Source of the DNA: Paratractidigestivibacter sp963605405
GTDB taxonomy: Bacteria; Actinomycetota; Coriobacteriia; Coriobacteriales; Atopobiaceae
NCBI GenBank assembly: GCA_963605405.1
Contig: CAVCUP010000006.1
Coordinates: forward strand, 1 to 64,000
Direction of reading: 5' to 3'
DNA length: 64,000 nucleotides
Under the pieces are notes generated by a model that did no database searches, was not told the origin of the DNA, and worked only from the letters and a program-made list of their open reading frames with translations. Each line of letters opens with the position of its first letter. The first letter of the stretch is position 1. Of this stretch, positions 31,220-38,691 are shown one piece after another. The translations under genes and the position numbers were made by a program.

Positions 31220-31873
31220 ATGGAACGAGGAAAGATCATCGAGAAGATTAAGAAGCTTCGCGAGCACAGCGTGGAGAACGGCTGCAACGAGGCCGAGGCC
31301 ATCCAGTTCGCACTCAAGGCCCAGAAGCTCATCGCGGACAACGACGTGGAGGAATGGGAGCTTGCCGACGAGGTCAGGCAGGTGACCGAGACCACCACCG
31401 GGTGGACGGCCAAGGTATGGGCGCCGAGCCTGGCGCAGGCCATCGCCGACAACTTCAGGTGCAAGGTGTACCAGCGCAGGGTGACGGCCCGCAAGTACGA
31501 GTTCGTGTTCGTCGGCTACAAGGCGGACAGCGAGGCGGCGGAGATCGTCTACGCGAACCTGCTCGAAACCTGCCACAGGCTGGCGAACGAATACCAGGAC
31601 TTCGCGTACACCGACCCCGGCGCATACTCCAATTTCGTCATCGGATTCATCGCGGGCGTGCGCGCCGAGCTTGAGAAGCAGTGCTTCGAGCTGATGATCG
31701 TTTGCCCCAAGGAGGTTGAGGATTACTTCGAGGGGCTGGGGCTTGGCCGATCCCACAGGCGAGGCCTCAAGGCGTCCAACAACGACAGTATAAGCCGAGG
31801 CATGCAGCAGGGCCGCGACGCGGTGCGCAGCCGCCGCGTGGAGGCTTCGAGGGGCAACCTCCTGCCGGCATAG
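31220..31873 (+). CDS. DUF2786-family protein
   Basis: This 217-residue protein starts with a DUF2786-like helical pair (RGKIIEKIKKLREHSVENG then EAEAIQFALKAQKLIADND), followed by a central alpha/beta domain (YEFVFVGYKADSEAAEIVYANL) and a basic C-terminal tail. The family is frequent in phages and mobile elements and is uncharacterised. A strong ribosome site AAAGGAGG precedes the start. Confidence 0.8.
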   Translation: MERGKIIEKIKKLREHSVENGCNEAEAIQFALKAQKLIADNDVEEWELADEVRQVTETTTGWTAKVWAPSLAQAIADNFRCKVYQRRVTARKYEFVFVGYKADSEAAEIVYANLLETCHRLANEYQDFAYTDPGAYSNFVIGFIAGVRAELEKQCFELMIVCPKEVEDYFEGLGLGRSHRRGLKASNNDSISRGMQQGRDAVRSRRVEASRGNLLPA

Positions 31874-31932
31874 CAGGACAGCACAGGGGCAGGGCTTCAG
31901 GCCTTGCCCCGATCTTTAGAAAGGGGCGAGCC

Positions 31933-32259
31933 ATGCAGGTAAAGGCAGGCGACATTTTCGAATGCGAGGGCAGTTTCTACCAGGCCATCAAGGCCACAGC
32001 GAAAACAGCCACGATCAGGCCCATAGAAAGCACCTTCGAGGGCTACGCAGACCCCTACGGGTGGGAGCGCAAGTATTTACCGGTGCCCAACCAGTTCATT
32101 GCAAGCGATCCATGGATGGGCAGGGAGCGAAGCGAAAAGGGGCAGCGGCTCAAGATTCACGACTACACGCGGGGCAAGACCTGCCCCGAGCTTCACATGG
32201 GCTGTAGAACCCTGGTCCGATGGGACGGCACCCCAAGCATTCGCGACACGTACAACTAG
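31933..32259 (+). CDS. Early phage protein, hypothetical
   Basis: This 108-residue protein (MQVKAGDIFECEGSFYQAIK...) is beta-rich at the N-terminus, as in small SH3-like or barrel folds, with Cys residues at KTCPELHMGC. It is preceded by AAAGGGGCGAGCC. The function is not recognised. Confidence 0.65.
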   Translation: MQVKAGDIFECEGSFYQAIKATAKTATIRPIESTFEGYADPYGWERKYLPVPNQFIASDPWMGRERSEKGQRLKIHDYTRGKTCPELHMGCRTLVRWDGTPSIRDTYN

Positions 32260-32268
32260 GAGGCAACC

Positions 32269-32490
32269 ATGCAACGAGACTACACATGCACGATCAGGCA
32301 CGGCGGGGGCTTCGGGGGCGGCTACGGCGGCACCTACGACAGCGAGCACCATTACCAGTCGGCGCACAGGGCGGGAAGCAAGGCCAACGAGGAAGACGCC
32401 CGCACGACATGGCGAAGGATGCACGGCAATGCGGGCTGGTGCGAGGTTGTGCCGGGAAGCGTAATGATCGAGAAGGGGAACTGGGCATGA
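32269..32490 (+). CDS. Small Gly-rich protein, hypothetical
   Basis: This 73-residue protein has a Gly/Tyr-rich segment (RHGGGFGGGYGGTY) and a helical end. A GGAGG site is upstream. Its TGA overlaps the next ATG (ATGA). Confidence 0.6.
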   Translation: MQRDYTCTIRHGGGFGGGYGGTYDSEHHYQSAHRAGSKANEEDARTTWRRMHGNAGWCEVVPGSVMIEKGNWA

Positions 32491-32753
32491 AAGCATACAG
32501 CACCGAGGCGGTGGCGAAACAGCTGCAGACCGACGAGGGCCGCGCCCTGATGGAGTCGTGGGACTCGCACTGGGAGGAGGTCATGAGGCTTGCCGAGGGC
32601 TACGGCTTCATAGTGCAGGCCTACGGCGGCGTCGCCACGATCGCCACGAACGAGGAGCAATGCAGGCAGACAGGGTATGAGCGCAAGGCGTCCATGGTGA
32701 TCGCTTCCGGCCTTGCCGGGGAGGTGATGGGCGATGGACGACAGGGAGCCTAG
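32487..32753 (+). CDS. Small early protein, hypothetical
   Basis: This 88-residue acidic protein (MKAYSTEAVAKQLQTDEGRA...) is translationally coupled to the previous gene. No motif is recognised. Confidence 0.6.
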   Translation: MKAYSTEAVAKQLQTDEGRALMESWDSHWEEVMRLAEGYGFIVQAYGGVATIATNEEQCRQTGYERKASMVIASGLAGEVMGDGRQGA

Positions 32754-32859
32754 GCAGTGGGCCGAGCTGCTCGAGATCCTGCGAAAGGCAAAACAGGACT
32801 TCAAGGAGGCAGTAGCAGCCGAGAAGCCCGTAACCGAGGGCCTCGAGTACATCAGATAG
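32734..32859 (+). CDS. 41-residue protein, last gene of the early plus-strand block
   Basis: ATG 32734 lies inside the end of the previous gene with GGGGAGGTG upstream. The product (MDDREPRQWAELLEILRKAK...) is one long charged helix. It ends just before a strong terminator. Confidence 0.55.
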   Translation: MDDREPRQWAELLEILRKAKQDFKEAVAAEKPVTEGLEYIR

Positions 32860-32862
32860 CAG

Positions 32863-32892
32863 AAAGCCCCTAGATTCGATTCTAGGGGCTTT
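32863..32892. terminator. Bidirectional terminator between convergent early blocks
   Basis: A perfect 12-bp stem (32863-32874 with 32881-32892) with a 6-nt loop and T-rich flank on the plus strand and A-rich flank on the other side. It ends the plus-strand block and probably also the minus-strand early operon. Confidence 0.85.
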
Positions 32893-32908
32893 TCCATGCC
32901 TCCAGGGG

Positions 32909-33037
32909 CTACAAAAGCCCCCATATACCGGCAACCCAGCGAGCAAGCAGGGAGCAAACCCCGATCATCGCGAGCAACACAGCCACGAGGCTACCGGCAT
33001 ACACCACGGCGGCTATAACCTTCTGCGCACGGTTCAC
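32909..33037 (-). CDS. 42-residue single-pass membrane peptide
   Basis: Starts at a GTG overlapping the MazG-like stop (GTGA). The peptide has one long hydrophobic helix (VIAAVVYAGSLVAVLLAMIG). It is the last gene of the minus-strand early operon. Function unknown. Confidence 0.55.
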   Translation of the reverse strand: MNRAQKVIAAVVYAGSLVAVLLAMIGVCSLLARWVAGIWGLL

Positions 33038-33462
33038 TTCAGGCCCCCGATCCTGGCCTTGAGCTTGCCCAGCACCCCGCAGTGGCGAGGCGTGGGCACG
33101 AACACGAAGCGCCTACAGCCCTCGCGCCCGCAGGCACCGGCGTAGGGCCTCGAGCCGGTTATTCGCCCGCGCTTGCGATTGCGGTCCTCGCAGTCCATCA
33201 GGAGCAGTCGCATATCGTCGCAGCCGCAGGCCTTAGCCAGGTTCGCCACGGCCTGCACGACGTCGGCGCACTCGTCCATCAGCTTGTCGAGCGCAGCGCG
33301 CTCGAACACGCTGTTAGTCAGCCACTCGCACCCTTCGTTGTCCCACGCCTGCCAAGCGCCGAATACCTCGGCGGCCTCCTCGAGCACCTTCAAGGCCTGC
33401 TCCTTGTCCGGCTTCACGCCGTCGAACGTGGCGATGCTTCCCATGATCACGCATTCTTGCAT
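33034..33462 (-). CDS. MazG-like nucleotide pyrophosphohydrolase
   Basis: This 142-residue protein shows the MazG/dUTPase helical core: LEEAAEVFGAW (about 26-36) and KLMDECADVVQAVANL (about 60-75), with the E-x-x-E and D-x-x-D metal ligands, then DCEDRNRKRGRITGSRPY. Phage MazG-like enzymes hydrolyse nucleoside triphosphates and may lower host (p)ppGpp or clear modified nucleotides. The C-terminus has Cys residues (CGREGC). Confidence 0.8.
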   Translation of the reverse strand: MQECVIMGSIATFDGVKPDKEQALKVLEEAAEVFGAWQAWDNEGCEWLTNSVFERAALDKLMDECADVVQAVANLAKACGCDDMRLLLMDCEDRNRKRGRITGSRPYAGACGREGCRRFVFVPTPRHCGVLGKLKARIGGLK

Positions 33463-33463
33463 A

Positions 33464-33574
33464 TCAAACTCCTATCAGAAGGCGCGCGAGCGACATCGCC
33501 GCCCACAGCGCCAATCCATCTACGACGAGGCACCCGGCCAGCGCGGCCAAGCACCCCCAGTTGCAGCCCCTCAT
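33464..33574 (-). CDS. 36-residue membrane peptide
   Basis: ATG 33574; the product (MRGCNWGCLAALAGCLVVDG...) is one hydrophobic helix of about 25 residues. It lies between small genes of the early operon. Function unknown. Confidence 0.45.
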   Translation of the reverse strand: MRGCNWGCLAALAGCLVVDGLALWAAMSLARLLIGV

Positions 33575-33578
33575 GCCG

Positions 33579-33698
33579 TCACCCGCAGGCGAAGAGCGCC
33601 AGCATCACCAGCAGCGCCGCCAGCGCCCGCAGGACGTACAGCTCCCAGGCCAGCACGGCGACGCCGACGAGTACCAGCGCCGCCGTCAACCAACCCAT
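33579..33698 (-). CDS. 39-residue membrane peptide
   Basis: ATG 33698 overlaps the end of the Cys-rich protein gene. The product (MGWLTAALVLVGVAVLAWEL...) has two short hydrophobic helices. Function unknown. Confidence 0.5.
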   Translation of the reverse strand: MGWLTAALVLVGVAVLAWELYVLRALAALLVMLALFACG

Positions 33699-33985
33699 CG
33701 GTCGCACCCGTCCTCCTGCATGTCCTTGTCGTTGTCGATGGCCCAGTCGCGCGCCCACCGCGCGGCCTCCCAAGGCGTCTGCGCCCAGGACTCGGCGAAC
33801 GCCTCGCGGAAGTCGAGGTCGCATATCCCGGATTCGCGGCACCCCATCAGGAAGTGCGTGCAGGTGCCGCATACCCTCGGCTCCTCCTGGTTCCACGGCG
33901 CGCGCGGATCGGACTCGTAGCACCCGGGCGGCAGGTTCCAGCCGCTCCCAGGCTCGTAGCAGCCGCCGAAGCCGTCGTATTCCAT
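33686..33985 (-). CDS. Cys-rich small protein, hypothetical
   Basis: This 99-residue protein carries CGTCTHFLMGCRESGICDLD (about residues 39-58), likely a zinc-binding knuckle, followed by a Trp-rich helical end. It is one of three Cys-rich proteins in this block. Confidence 0.65.
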   Translation of the reverse strand: MEYDGFGGCYEPGSGWNLPPGCYESDPRAPWNQEEPRVCGTCTHFLMGCRESGICDLDFREAFAESWAQTPWEAARWARDWAIDNDKDMQEDGCDRWVG

Positions 33986-33986
33986 G

Positions 33987-34169
33987 TCACCACGCCCTCT
34001 CGAACCGGGTCTGGTCGAGCCACCAGCTCGGGCAGGGCTTCAGGCCTCGCCAAAATCTGTAGTACGCCCAATCCTTCTGGCGGTCTGCGTGGGCGCGGCC
34101 GTAGAACTTCCCGTAAAGGCACGTCGAGCAGTTCCCCGGCACCTCTTGCGTCGCGATCACCCTCGCCAT
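33987..34169 (-). CDS. 60-residue Cys-containing protein, hypothetical
   Basis: The product (MARVIATQEVPGNCSTCLYG...) has a CSTC pair and a later Cys in LKPCPSWW. It lies directly upstream of the Cys-rich gene. Function unknown. Confidence 0.55.
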   Translation of the reverse strand: MARVIATQEVPGNCSTCLYGKFYGRAHADRQKDWAYYRFWRGLKPCPSWWLDQTRFERAW

Positions 34170-34171
34170 CG

Positions 34172-34528
34172 TCAGTCACCGTCCCAAACGCCGTCGGGGC
34201 GCATGCGGGCCATCGCCGCCAGCTGCAGCAGCGGGCGCTTGGCGTTGCCCTCGGTGGCCTCCCAGTAGTCGTCGGAAACCTCGTCGGACAGCTTGGCCGC
34301 AGCCGATTCGAGCACGGGGATGGACTCCGCGCCCGTCATGCCGTAGATGGTGCGGATGCCCTCGTCCCCGAAGACGCGGTAGTAGTGCTTGGCGTAGTTG
34401 TAGGTCACGTTCAGCCAAAGCATGGTCGTGCCGCCCATGGCGTAGGTGCCGCCGCGCATGTCGTGCGCGACGTCGGTCTCAAGCTGCTCGCGCGTAACGG
34501 GGTCGAGCAGGCGTATGTCGTAGCTCAT
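34172..34528 (-). CDS. Phage protein, hypothetical
   Basis: This 118-residue protein (MSYDIRLLDPVTREQLETDV...) has LWLNVTYNYAKHYYRVF and GIRTIYGMTG in the middle. Similar short proteins are common in phages of Gram-positive hosts. The start overlaps the stop of the upstream gene (ATGA). No function known to me. Confidence 0.65.
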   Translation of the reverse strand: MSYDIRLLDPVTREQLETDVAHDMRGGTYAMGGTTMLWLNVTYNYAKHYYRVFGDEGIRTIYGMTGAESIPVLESAAAKLSDEVSDDYWEATEGNAKRPLLQLAAMARMRPDGVWDGD

Positions 34529-34761
34529 TCGGCCCCCTCCCAGAAGTCGCAGTGGTTGTTGTCGCCCGTCATAAAGTGCTTGCCGTCGTGGTTGCAGTAG
34601 CAGCGCGTGGTCTCGCGGTCGGTGTCCAGACGCTTTCCAGTGAGGTCGAACGCCTGGGCCTTCACGACCTCGTGCTCGTGGTGAGCACAGTTCCCGCAGC
34701 GGTGCGCGGGCGGCTTCCACTCCTCGTGGATGTCGGGGTTAAACACGTATTGGTCGGTCAT
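34525..34761 (-). CDS. Zinc-ribbon-like small protein, hypothetical
   Basis: This 78-residue protein has CGNCAHHEHEV, CYCNHDGKHF and CDFWEG, a likely zinc site with four or more Cys/His ligands. It follows the methyltransferase second subunit. The C-terminal CDFW-like motif recurs in small phage proteins of unknown role. Confidence 0.6.
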   Translation of the reverse strand: MTDQYVFNPDIHEEWKPPAHRCGNCAHHEHEVVKAQAFDLTGKRLDTDRETTRCYCNHDGKHFMTGDNNHCDFWEGAE

Positions 34762-35095
34762 TCGCTTCTTCCTTGTCTGCCATGGCAATCCTCTCGCCGA
34801 TCCAGCGCATCACCGGAACGGCCATCGAGTTGCCTATGGCCTTGTATCGCGGGCCGTCTGGGCATTTTTCGGCAGGCTTGCCTCGATACGGCACCTTCGT
34901 ATGGTTGTCGGGAAACCCTTGGAGCCGTTCGCACTCCAAAGGCGTGAGTCTTCTAACGATCATGTTTTCTCCCTCGTCAGCGAAAAGCGTTTGCATGTTG
35001 GTGGTGGAAAGGGTGAGCGACACGTCGTCGCTCACCAGCGCCCCTTTGCCCCCACCCGCGCGGCCGCAGCGGACAATGAGGGTGCACGCACTCAT
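34739..35095 (-). CDS. DNA cytosine-5 methyltransferase, C-terminal subunit (motifs IX-X)
   Basis: This 118-residue protein has RRLTPLECERLQGFPD (about 49-64), the conserved motif IX region, and YKAIGNSMAVPVM (about 85-97), motif X. Its ATG overlaps the stop of the N-terminal subunit (ATGA at 35092-35095). Together the two make one complete enzyme. Split C5 methyltransferases are known (the AquI and EcoHK31I type), so this may be a working two-chain enzyme, but a frameshift in a single gene cannot be excluded. Confidence 0.8.
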   Translation of the reverse strand: MSACTLIVRCGRAGGGKGALVSDDVSLTLSTTNMQTLFADEGENMIVRRLTPLECERLQGFPDNHTKVPYRGKPAEKCPDGPRYKAIGNSMAVPVMRWIGERIAMADKEEANDRPIRV

Positions 35096-36033
35096 ACGCA
35101 CACCGTCGGCGTATCCCCGCCGACCTTGAGAGTTCCCGCAATGTTCTCACCTATGGCCGTGTTTGCGGCAAGGTCAGCCATGGCGATGGGCGCGTCCTGT
35201 AAAACGGACGGCTGGATATTCATGCCTTCGCACGTTCCGCTCGGAAGGGTTGGTGCCACGCCGCCCTCGGAAAAGATCCTCTTGCTCTGGACGTCCCAGC
35301 CGTTAAGGCACCCAGGATTGGTGGCGACCGCAGGGTTGTGCCAGTCTGCCGTGAGCGTGGGCGAGACCTCCTCCTCGTAGCCTAATCCGCCGGCCCCGCT
35401 TCCTTGGTGGTACTTGAAGCCTGCGCTTCGAGCGCCGTCTCTAGCTTCGGCGGCAAGTCGCGCCCTCTCTTCCGCGCCCGTCGAAGGACTCCCGCACAGG
35501 CTTTCGGACTCAACAAGTACGCCGATGGGGGGGCAGGCTCCAAGACGTCCGACAAGAAAGAGACGGCGCCGTCTTTGGGCCACTCCGAAGAACTGCGCAT
35601 CAAGTACGCGCCACGCCAGGCCGTACCCGAGTTTGTCCATTTCGGACAAGAGCTGTCGGAAAGCCTCCCCGTCTTCGCTTGAGAGCGCTCCCGGGACGTT
35701 TTCCCAAAGAAACCATCGAGGACGTATCTCGCGTACTGCGCGAATGTACTCGAACATGAGACCGGATTCACCTTGCAACCCCTCTCGTTTGCCGGCGATC
35801 GAGAACGATTGGCACGGACTGCCGCCGACGACCAGATCGCACTTGCCGCGATACTTCTTCCACTTGACCTTCGTGACGTCACCGACGTTCGGCACGTTCG
35901 GATAGCGCTCCGCGAGCACGGCGCTCGGGAACTCATCGAACTCGGCGAAGCACAGCGGCTCCCAGCCGAGCGGTTCCCACGCGACGGTTGCGGCCTCTAT
36001 CCCGCTGAAAAGCGAGACGTACTTCAAACCCAT
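35092..36033 (-). CDS. DNA cytosine-5 methyltransferase, N-terminal subunit (motifs I-VIII)
   Basis: This 313-residue protein shows motif I SLFSGIEAATVAWEPLGW (about 6-23), motif IV GGSPCQSFSIAG (Cys is the catalytic residue, about 70-81), motif VI WENVPG and motif VIII QRRRRLFLVG. The remaining 150 residues are the variable and target recognition section (repeated VSPTLT-like and GTCEGMNIQP parts). It methylates cytosine, probably to protect phage DNA from host restriction; no cognate restriction gene is nearby. Motifs IX-X are in the overlapping next gene. Confidence 0.88.
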   Translation of the reverse strand: MGLKYVSLFSGIEAATVAWEPLGWEPLCFAEFDEFPSAVLAERYPNVPNVGDVTKVKWKKYRGKCDLVVGGSPCQSFSIAGKREGLQGESGLMFEYIRAVREIRPRWFLWENVPGALSSEDGEAFRQLLSEMDKLGYGLAWRVLDAQFFGVAQRRRRLFLVGRLGACPPIGVLVESESLCGSPSTGAEERARLAAEARDGARSAGFKYHQGSGAGGLGYEEEVSPTLTADWHNPAVATNPGCLNGWDVQSKRIFSEGGVAPTLPSGTCEGMNIQPSVLQDAPIAMADLAANTAIGENIAGTLKVGGDTPTVCV

Positions 36034-36038
36034 GCCGC

Positions 36039-36299
36039 TCACCACTCGGCGTAGTAGGCGGGGTGCTGCATGGTGCCGCCGATGTTCTCTCTACGCCGCA
36101 CGATCGAGAAGCCCCTGCGCTCAAGCACGGAAATGGCAGCATGCTCGTCGGCGTTGCAGTCCGCGTAGCAAAGGAGTACGCCGCGCTTGCCATCTTTCGC
36201 CGCGCGCTCGATAAGCCCCTCGAACTCCGTGATGTGCTTGTTTCCCGAGCGGGATGCCATGCTCCTCGCATCGTCTGCGGTCAACCTTCTAAAACTCAT
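36039..36299 (-). CDS. Phage protein, hypothetical
   Basis: This 86-residue protein (MSFRRLTADDARSMASRSGN...) has a helical N-terminus and the beta segment RGVLLCYADCNADEHAAISVLERRGF. Its ATG overlaps the next gene's end. It lies just upstream of the methyltransferase. Function unknown. Confidence 0.6.
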   Translation of the reverse strand: MSFRRLTADDARSMASRSGNKHITEFEGLIERAAKDGKRGVLLCYADCNADEHAAISVLERRGFSIVRRRENIGGTMQHPAYYAEW

Positions 36300-36535
36300 A
36301 GCTCCTCCTCGTCTTCGTCGTCCCAGTTCGCCATGTCGTGGAGCAGCCGGGGCGCCACCGACTCGCTGAGGACGGCGCCGCTCTCGAGAAGCGCGAAGCA
36401 GCAGTAGTCGTCCCCGGACAGGTCGTCCACGATCCGCGCGGCCTCCTCGATGTCCATGGTCTCGGCGATGACGATTCCGGCGCGAATCGCGCCGTCGTAG
36501 CTTTGGAGCCGCGACCTCTCGTAGACCCGAATCAT
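36296..36535 (-). CDS. Acidic phage protein, hypothetical
   Basis: This 79-residue protein (MIRVYERSRLQSYDGAIRAG...) ends in a very acidic tail (DDEDEEEL), which may be a DNA-mimic-like feature. No motif is recognised. It overlaps both neighbours by 4 nt. Confidence 0.6.
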   Translation of the reverse strand: MIRVYERSRLQSYDGAIRAGIVIAETMDIEEAARIVDDLSGDDYCCFALLESGAVLSESVAPRLLHDMANWDDEDEEEL

Positions 36536-36912
36536 GCCTCGGCCTCGTCATAGAAACCGGCGTCCCTCAGCTTCTCTTCGTAGATGGCGCGGAACTCGCC
36601 GTCGAACTCCTTCAGCACGTCCAGCATCGTCAAGCCCTCGGGCGCCTCTGCGTACTGCGTCGCCGCCATGAGCCAATCGCCGTACGGCCTGGGCTTGCCG
36701 TCGTCCTTGACGGAGGCGTAGCCGATGCAGTCTTCGGCGATCGCCTTGCGCCCGGCCTCGCGGACAGCCTTCTCAACCCGCGTCGACAGCGCCGCTTGCA
36801 GCTCGCTGAGCTTCTTGCGCAGGTCGGTTATCTCGACCAGGAGCCTGTCGTTCTCGTCCTGCTGCTCGAACAGCTGCGTGAGCACGTACTGCTCGCATGT
36901 ATTGATCTTCAT
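36532..36912 (-). CDS. Coiled-coil phage protein, hypothetical
   Basis: This 126-residue protein has a helix-rich N-terminus (YVLTQLFEQQDENDRLLVEITDLRKKLSELQ, a coiled coil of about residues 10-45) and an acidic C-terminal part. The start ATG 36912 overlaps the HNH-like gene end. Function unknown. Confidence 0.6.
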   Translation of the reverse strand: MKINTCEQYVLTQLFEQQDENDRLLVEITDLRKKLSELQAALSTRVEKAVREAGRKAIAEDCIGYASVKDDGKPRPYGDWLMAATQYAEAPEGLTMLDVLKEFDGEFRAIYEEKLRDAGFYDEAEA

Positions 36913-37370
36913 CGTCTGTTCCCTTCTCGAATGATCTCGTTTCCGTCCCTGTCGGTTATTGCCCAGTAGCCGTAGTCGTACAGCTCGGGGCTGTGAGGCT
37001 CGTGGACCTGAAGGAGCCGGCCCGTCCACCAGGCCTCCTCGTAGGTCTCGGAGCGCCACCGCCACTCGGCCCGGAGAGTCGCGCCGCCGTGGAACCCGTT
37101 GTGGCACCCGGTCGTGCCGCTGCCGCACAGGGCGAAAAGCGGGCTTCGCAGGCTCCACGTGCCGTTCGGCGTGGCAAGCTCAAACTCAAGCCCCCAGCTC
37201 CGGTGCGCCACGTGGTGGCAGTTGGTCGCCCGCCTTCCGCAGACGCAACACCTCGGCCGGGTCGGCTCGTAGCGTCCCTTGCCGGTGTAGCGCGCCCCGA
37301 GGTGGGGCTTGCCGTAAAGCTCGGCGCGCCCCATGGGCAGGCCTCGGAGCTGCCGCGCGTCCAGGATCAT
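36909..37370 (-). CDS. HNH-like/zinc protein, putative nuclease
   Basis: This 153-residue protein carries CCVCGRRATNCHHVAHRSWG (about 41-60) and LCGSGTTGCHNGFHGG (about 81-96). The spacing of C-C, C-H-H, C and C-H-N resembles HNH nucleases with a treble-clef zinc site. Such genes sit in replication operons of Gram-positive phages. The activity is not proven; some related proteins have no conserved catalytic His. Confidence 0.7.
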   Translation of the reverse strand: MILDARQLRGLPMGRAELYGKPHLGARYTGKGRYEPTRPRCCVCGRRATNCHHVAHRSWGLEFELATPNGTWSLRSPLFALCGSGTTGCHNGFHGGATLRAEWRWRSETYEEAWWTGRLLQVHEPHSPELYDYGYWAITDRDGNEIIREGNRR

Positions 37371-38080
37371 GCCAGCCTCCCGTCCGGGCCGTCGAACTCC
37401 ACGACCCTCGCGCCGTGCCTGAGCCTCGACACGATGGCCGTCGCGGTGTCCGCGTCCCCCTGCTCGGCCAGACGGCGCACAAGGTCGCTCGGCCTGTACT
37501 GCGTGGTGACCAGGGTCGGCAGCATCGCCGAGTAGCGCGTGTCGAGCAGCTGGAAGAGGCTGTCGAGCACGAAGCCCGTGGGGCGGCGCTTGCCCAGGTC
37601 GTCCACGATCAGGTAGCGCGCCTCGGCGTAGCGCCTCAGCGGGTCGCCGCCGTCGCGGAAGCTGCGTTGGATCTCGTCCAGCACCCGGTACATCGGGGCC
37701 ATCAGGACGACGCCGCCGCCGTCCGAGAGCCGCTTGGCCACGGCCGCCGCGCAGGTGGTCTTGCGGGTACCGACGCCGCCCCAGAGGTAGAGCCACTGGC
37801 CGGACTCCATGGCCCGCGCTAGCTCGTCCGCCTTCGGGTGGTCGAGCGCCAGGTAGCGCTCGGGGACTCCTGCCTTGACGTACCGGCGGCGCTGCCTCTC
37901 GGCTCGCTGCCGCTCGGCCTCGGCCCTCTCGCGCTCGTCCTCCCTCTCGCGCTCGGCGCAGGCGCCGTCGCAGCCGCACTGCTCGAAGCCGCAGAACCAG
38001 CGCTTGCCGTGGGTGTCCACGTAGCGCGCCCGCAGCTCGGCGCCGCAGTGGGGGCACCTAGTCGTACTGGGAGTAGTCAT
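37367..38080 (-). CDS. DnaC-like helicase loader/ATPase
   Basis: This 237-residue protein has a zinc ribbon at the N-terminus (CPHCGAELRA and CGFEQCGC), then a Walker A LWGGVGTRKTTCAA (about 98-111), Walker B YLIVDDLGK (about 156-164) and a sensor-like TLVTTQYRPSDLV. This is the DnaC/IstB-type AAA+ ATPase that loads the replicative helicase. The gene for a helicase itself was not found, so the phage probably recruits the host DnaB. Confidence 0.85.
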   Translation of the reverse strand: MTTPSTTRCPHCGAELRARYVDTHGKRWFCGFEQCGCDGACAEREREDERERAEAERQRAERQRRRYVKAGVPERYLALDHPKADELARAMESGQWLYLWGGVGTRKTTCAAAVAKRLSDGGGVVLMAPMYRVLDEIQRSFRDGGDPLRRYAEARYLIVDDLGKRRPTGFVLDSLFQLLDTRYSAMLPTLVTTQYRPSDLVRRLAEQGDADTATAIVSRLRHGARVVEFDGPDGRLA

Positions 38081-38678
38081 CGCCCGTCGCCTCCTTCCTC
38101 GGCTTCGAGGAGCGCAGCCAGTTGCGCACCGCCGCCTTCCAGTCCTTCATCCGCGACTTGCCGACCATCCAGCCCTTCTGGGCGTAGTAGTCGACGAACC
38201 GCTCGGGGTCGAAGTCCACGGGGTCGATGCCCTTTGACTCGGCGAATGCGACTGCGTACTCCGCGACCTCGGTGGGAGAGGGGGCGCGGAAGCGCGCCTT
38301 GCTCCTCTCTCCCTCTTCCTTAATTCCTCTTCCTACTTCCTCTTCCTCTTCGCTTGGCCGTTTGCTTTCAGGCTCGCTTGCCGCCTTGCTCTGCGCTTTG
38401 CTTCCGCTTTTGCTTGTTGGTTTGCTTGCCGTTTTGCTTCCGCTTTTGCTTGCACCGCTGCTTGATGTTCTGCCGCCGCTGCCCCCCGCCACGATGCGCG
38501 AGCGGGAGGTCTCCATGACGGGCCTGATGGCCGTCAGCACGGCCTCTTGGGTGTCGGTGCGCGGCTCAGGCTCCTCGCCGGTTCTCAGGTATCGGACGAT
38601 CATGCCTATAAGCTCGTCGCCCTCCCTGCGGCTGCGGAGCCTCAGAGGCCCGTCTATCAGCGAGTCCAGGACCTGCAT
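38058..38678 (-). CDS. Replication-associated protein (DnaD-like C-terminus)
   Basis: This 206-residue protein has an N-terminal helical domain (MQVLDSLIDGPLRLRSRREGD...), a low-complexity Ser/Lys linker with repeated SKSGSK-type units (about 75-105), and the C-terminal block EVAEYAVAFAESKGIDP and KDWKAAVRNWLRS. The C-terminal block is the DnaD-like/replisome organiser end seen upstream of DnaC-type loaders in phages. Its gene overlaps the loader. It probably binds the phage origin and helps load helicase. Confidence 0.75.
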   Translation of the reverse strand: MQVLDSLIDGPLRLRSRREGDELIGMIVRYLRTGEEPEPRTDTQEAVLTAIRPVMETSRSRIVAGGSGGRTSSSGASKSGSKTASKPTSKSGSKAQSKAASEPESKRPSEEEEEVGRGIKEEGERSKARFRAPSPTEVAEYAVAFAESKGIDPVDFDPERFVDYYAQKGWMVGKSRMKDWKAAVRNWLRSSKPRKEATGDDYSQYD

Positions 38679-38691
38679 CCAGCCCTCCCCG

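Noticed and set aside
38390..38470. Repeated GCTT-rich units as possible origin iterons
   Set aside because: They encode the Ser/Lys linker of the replication protein in frame; an origin inside the gene is possible but nothing specific supports it.
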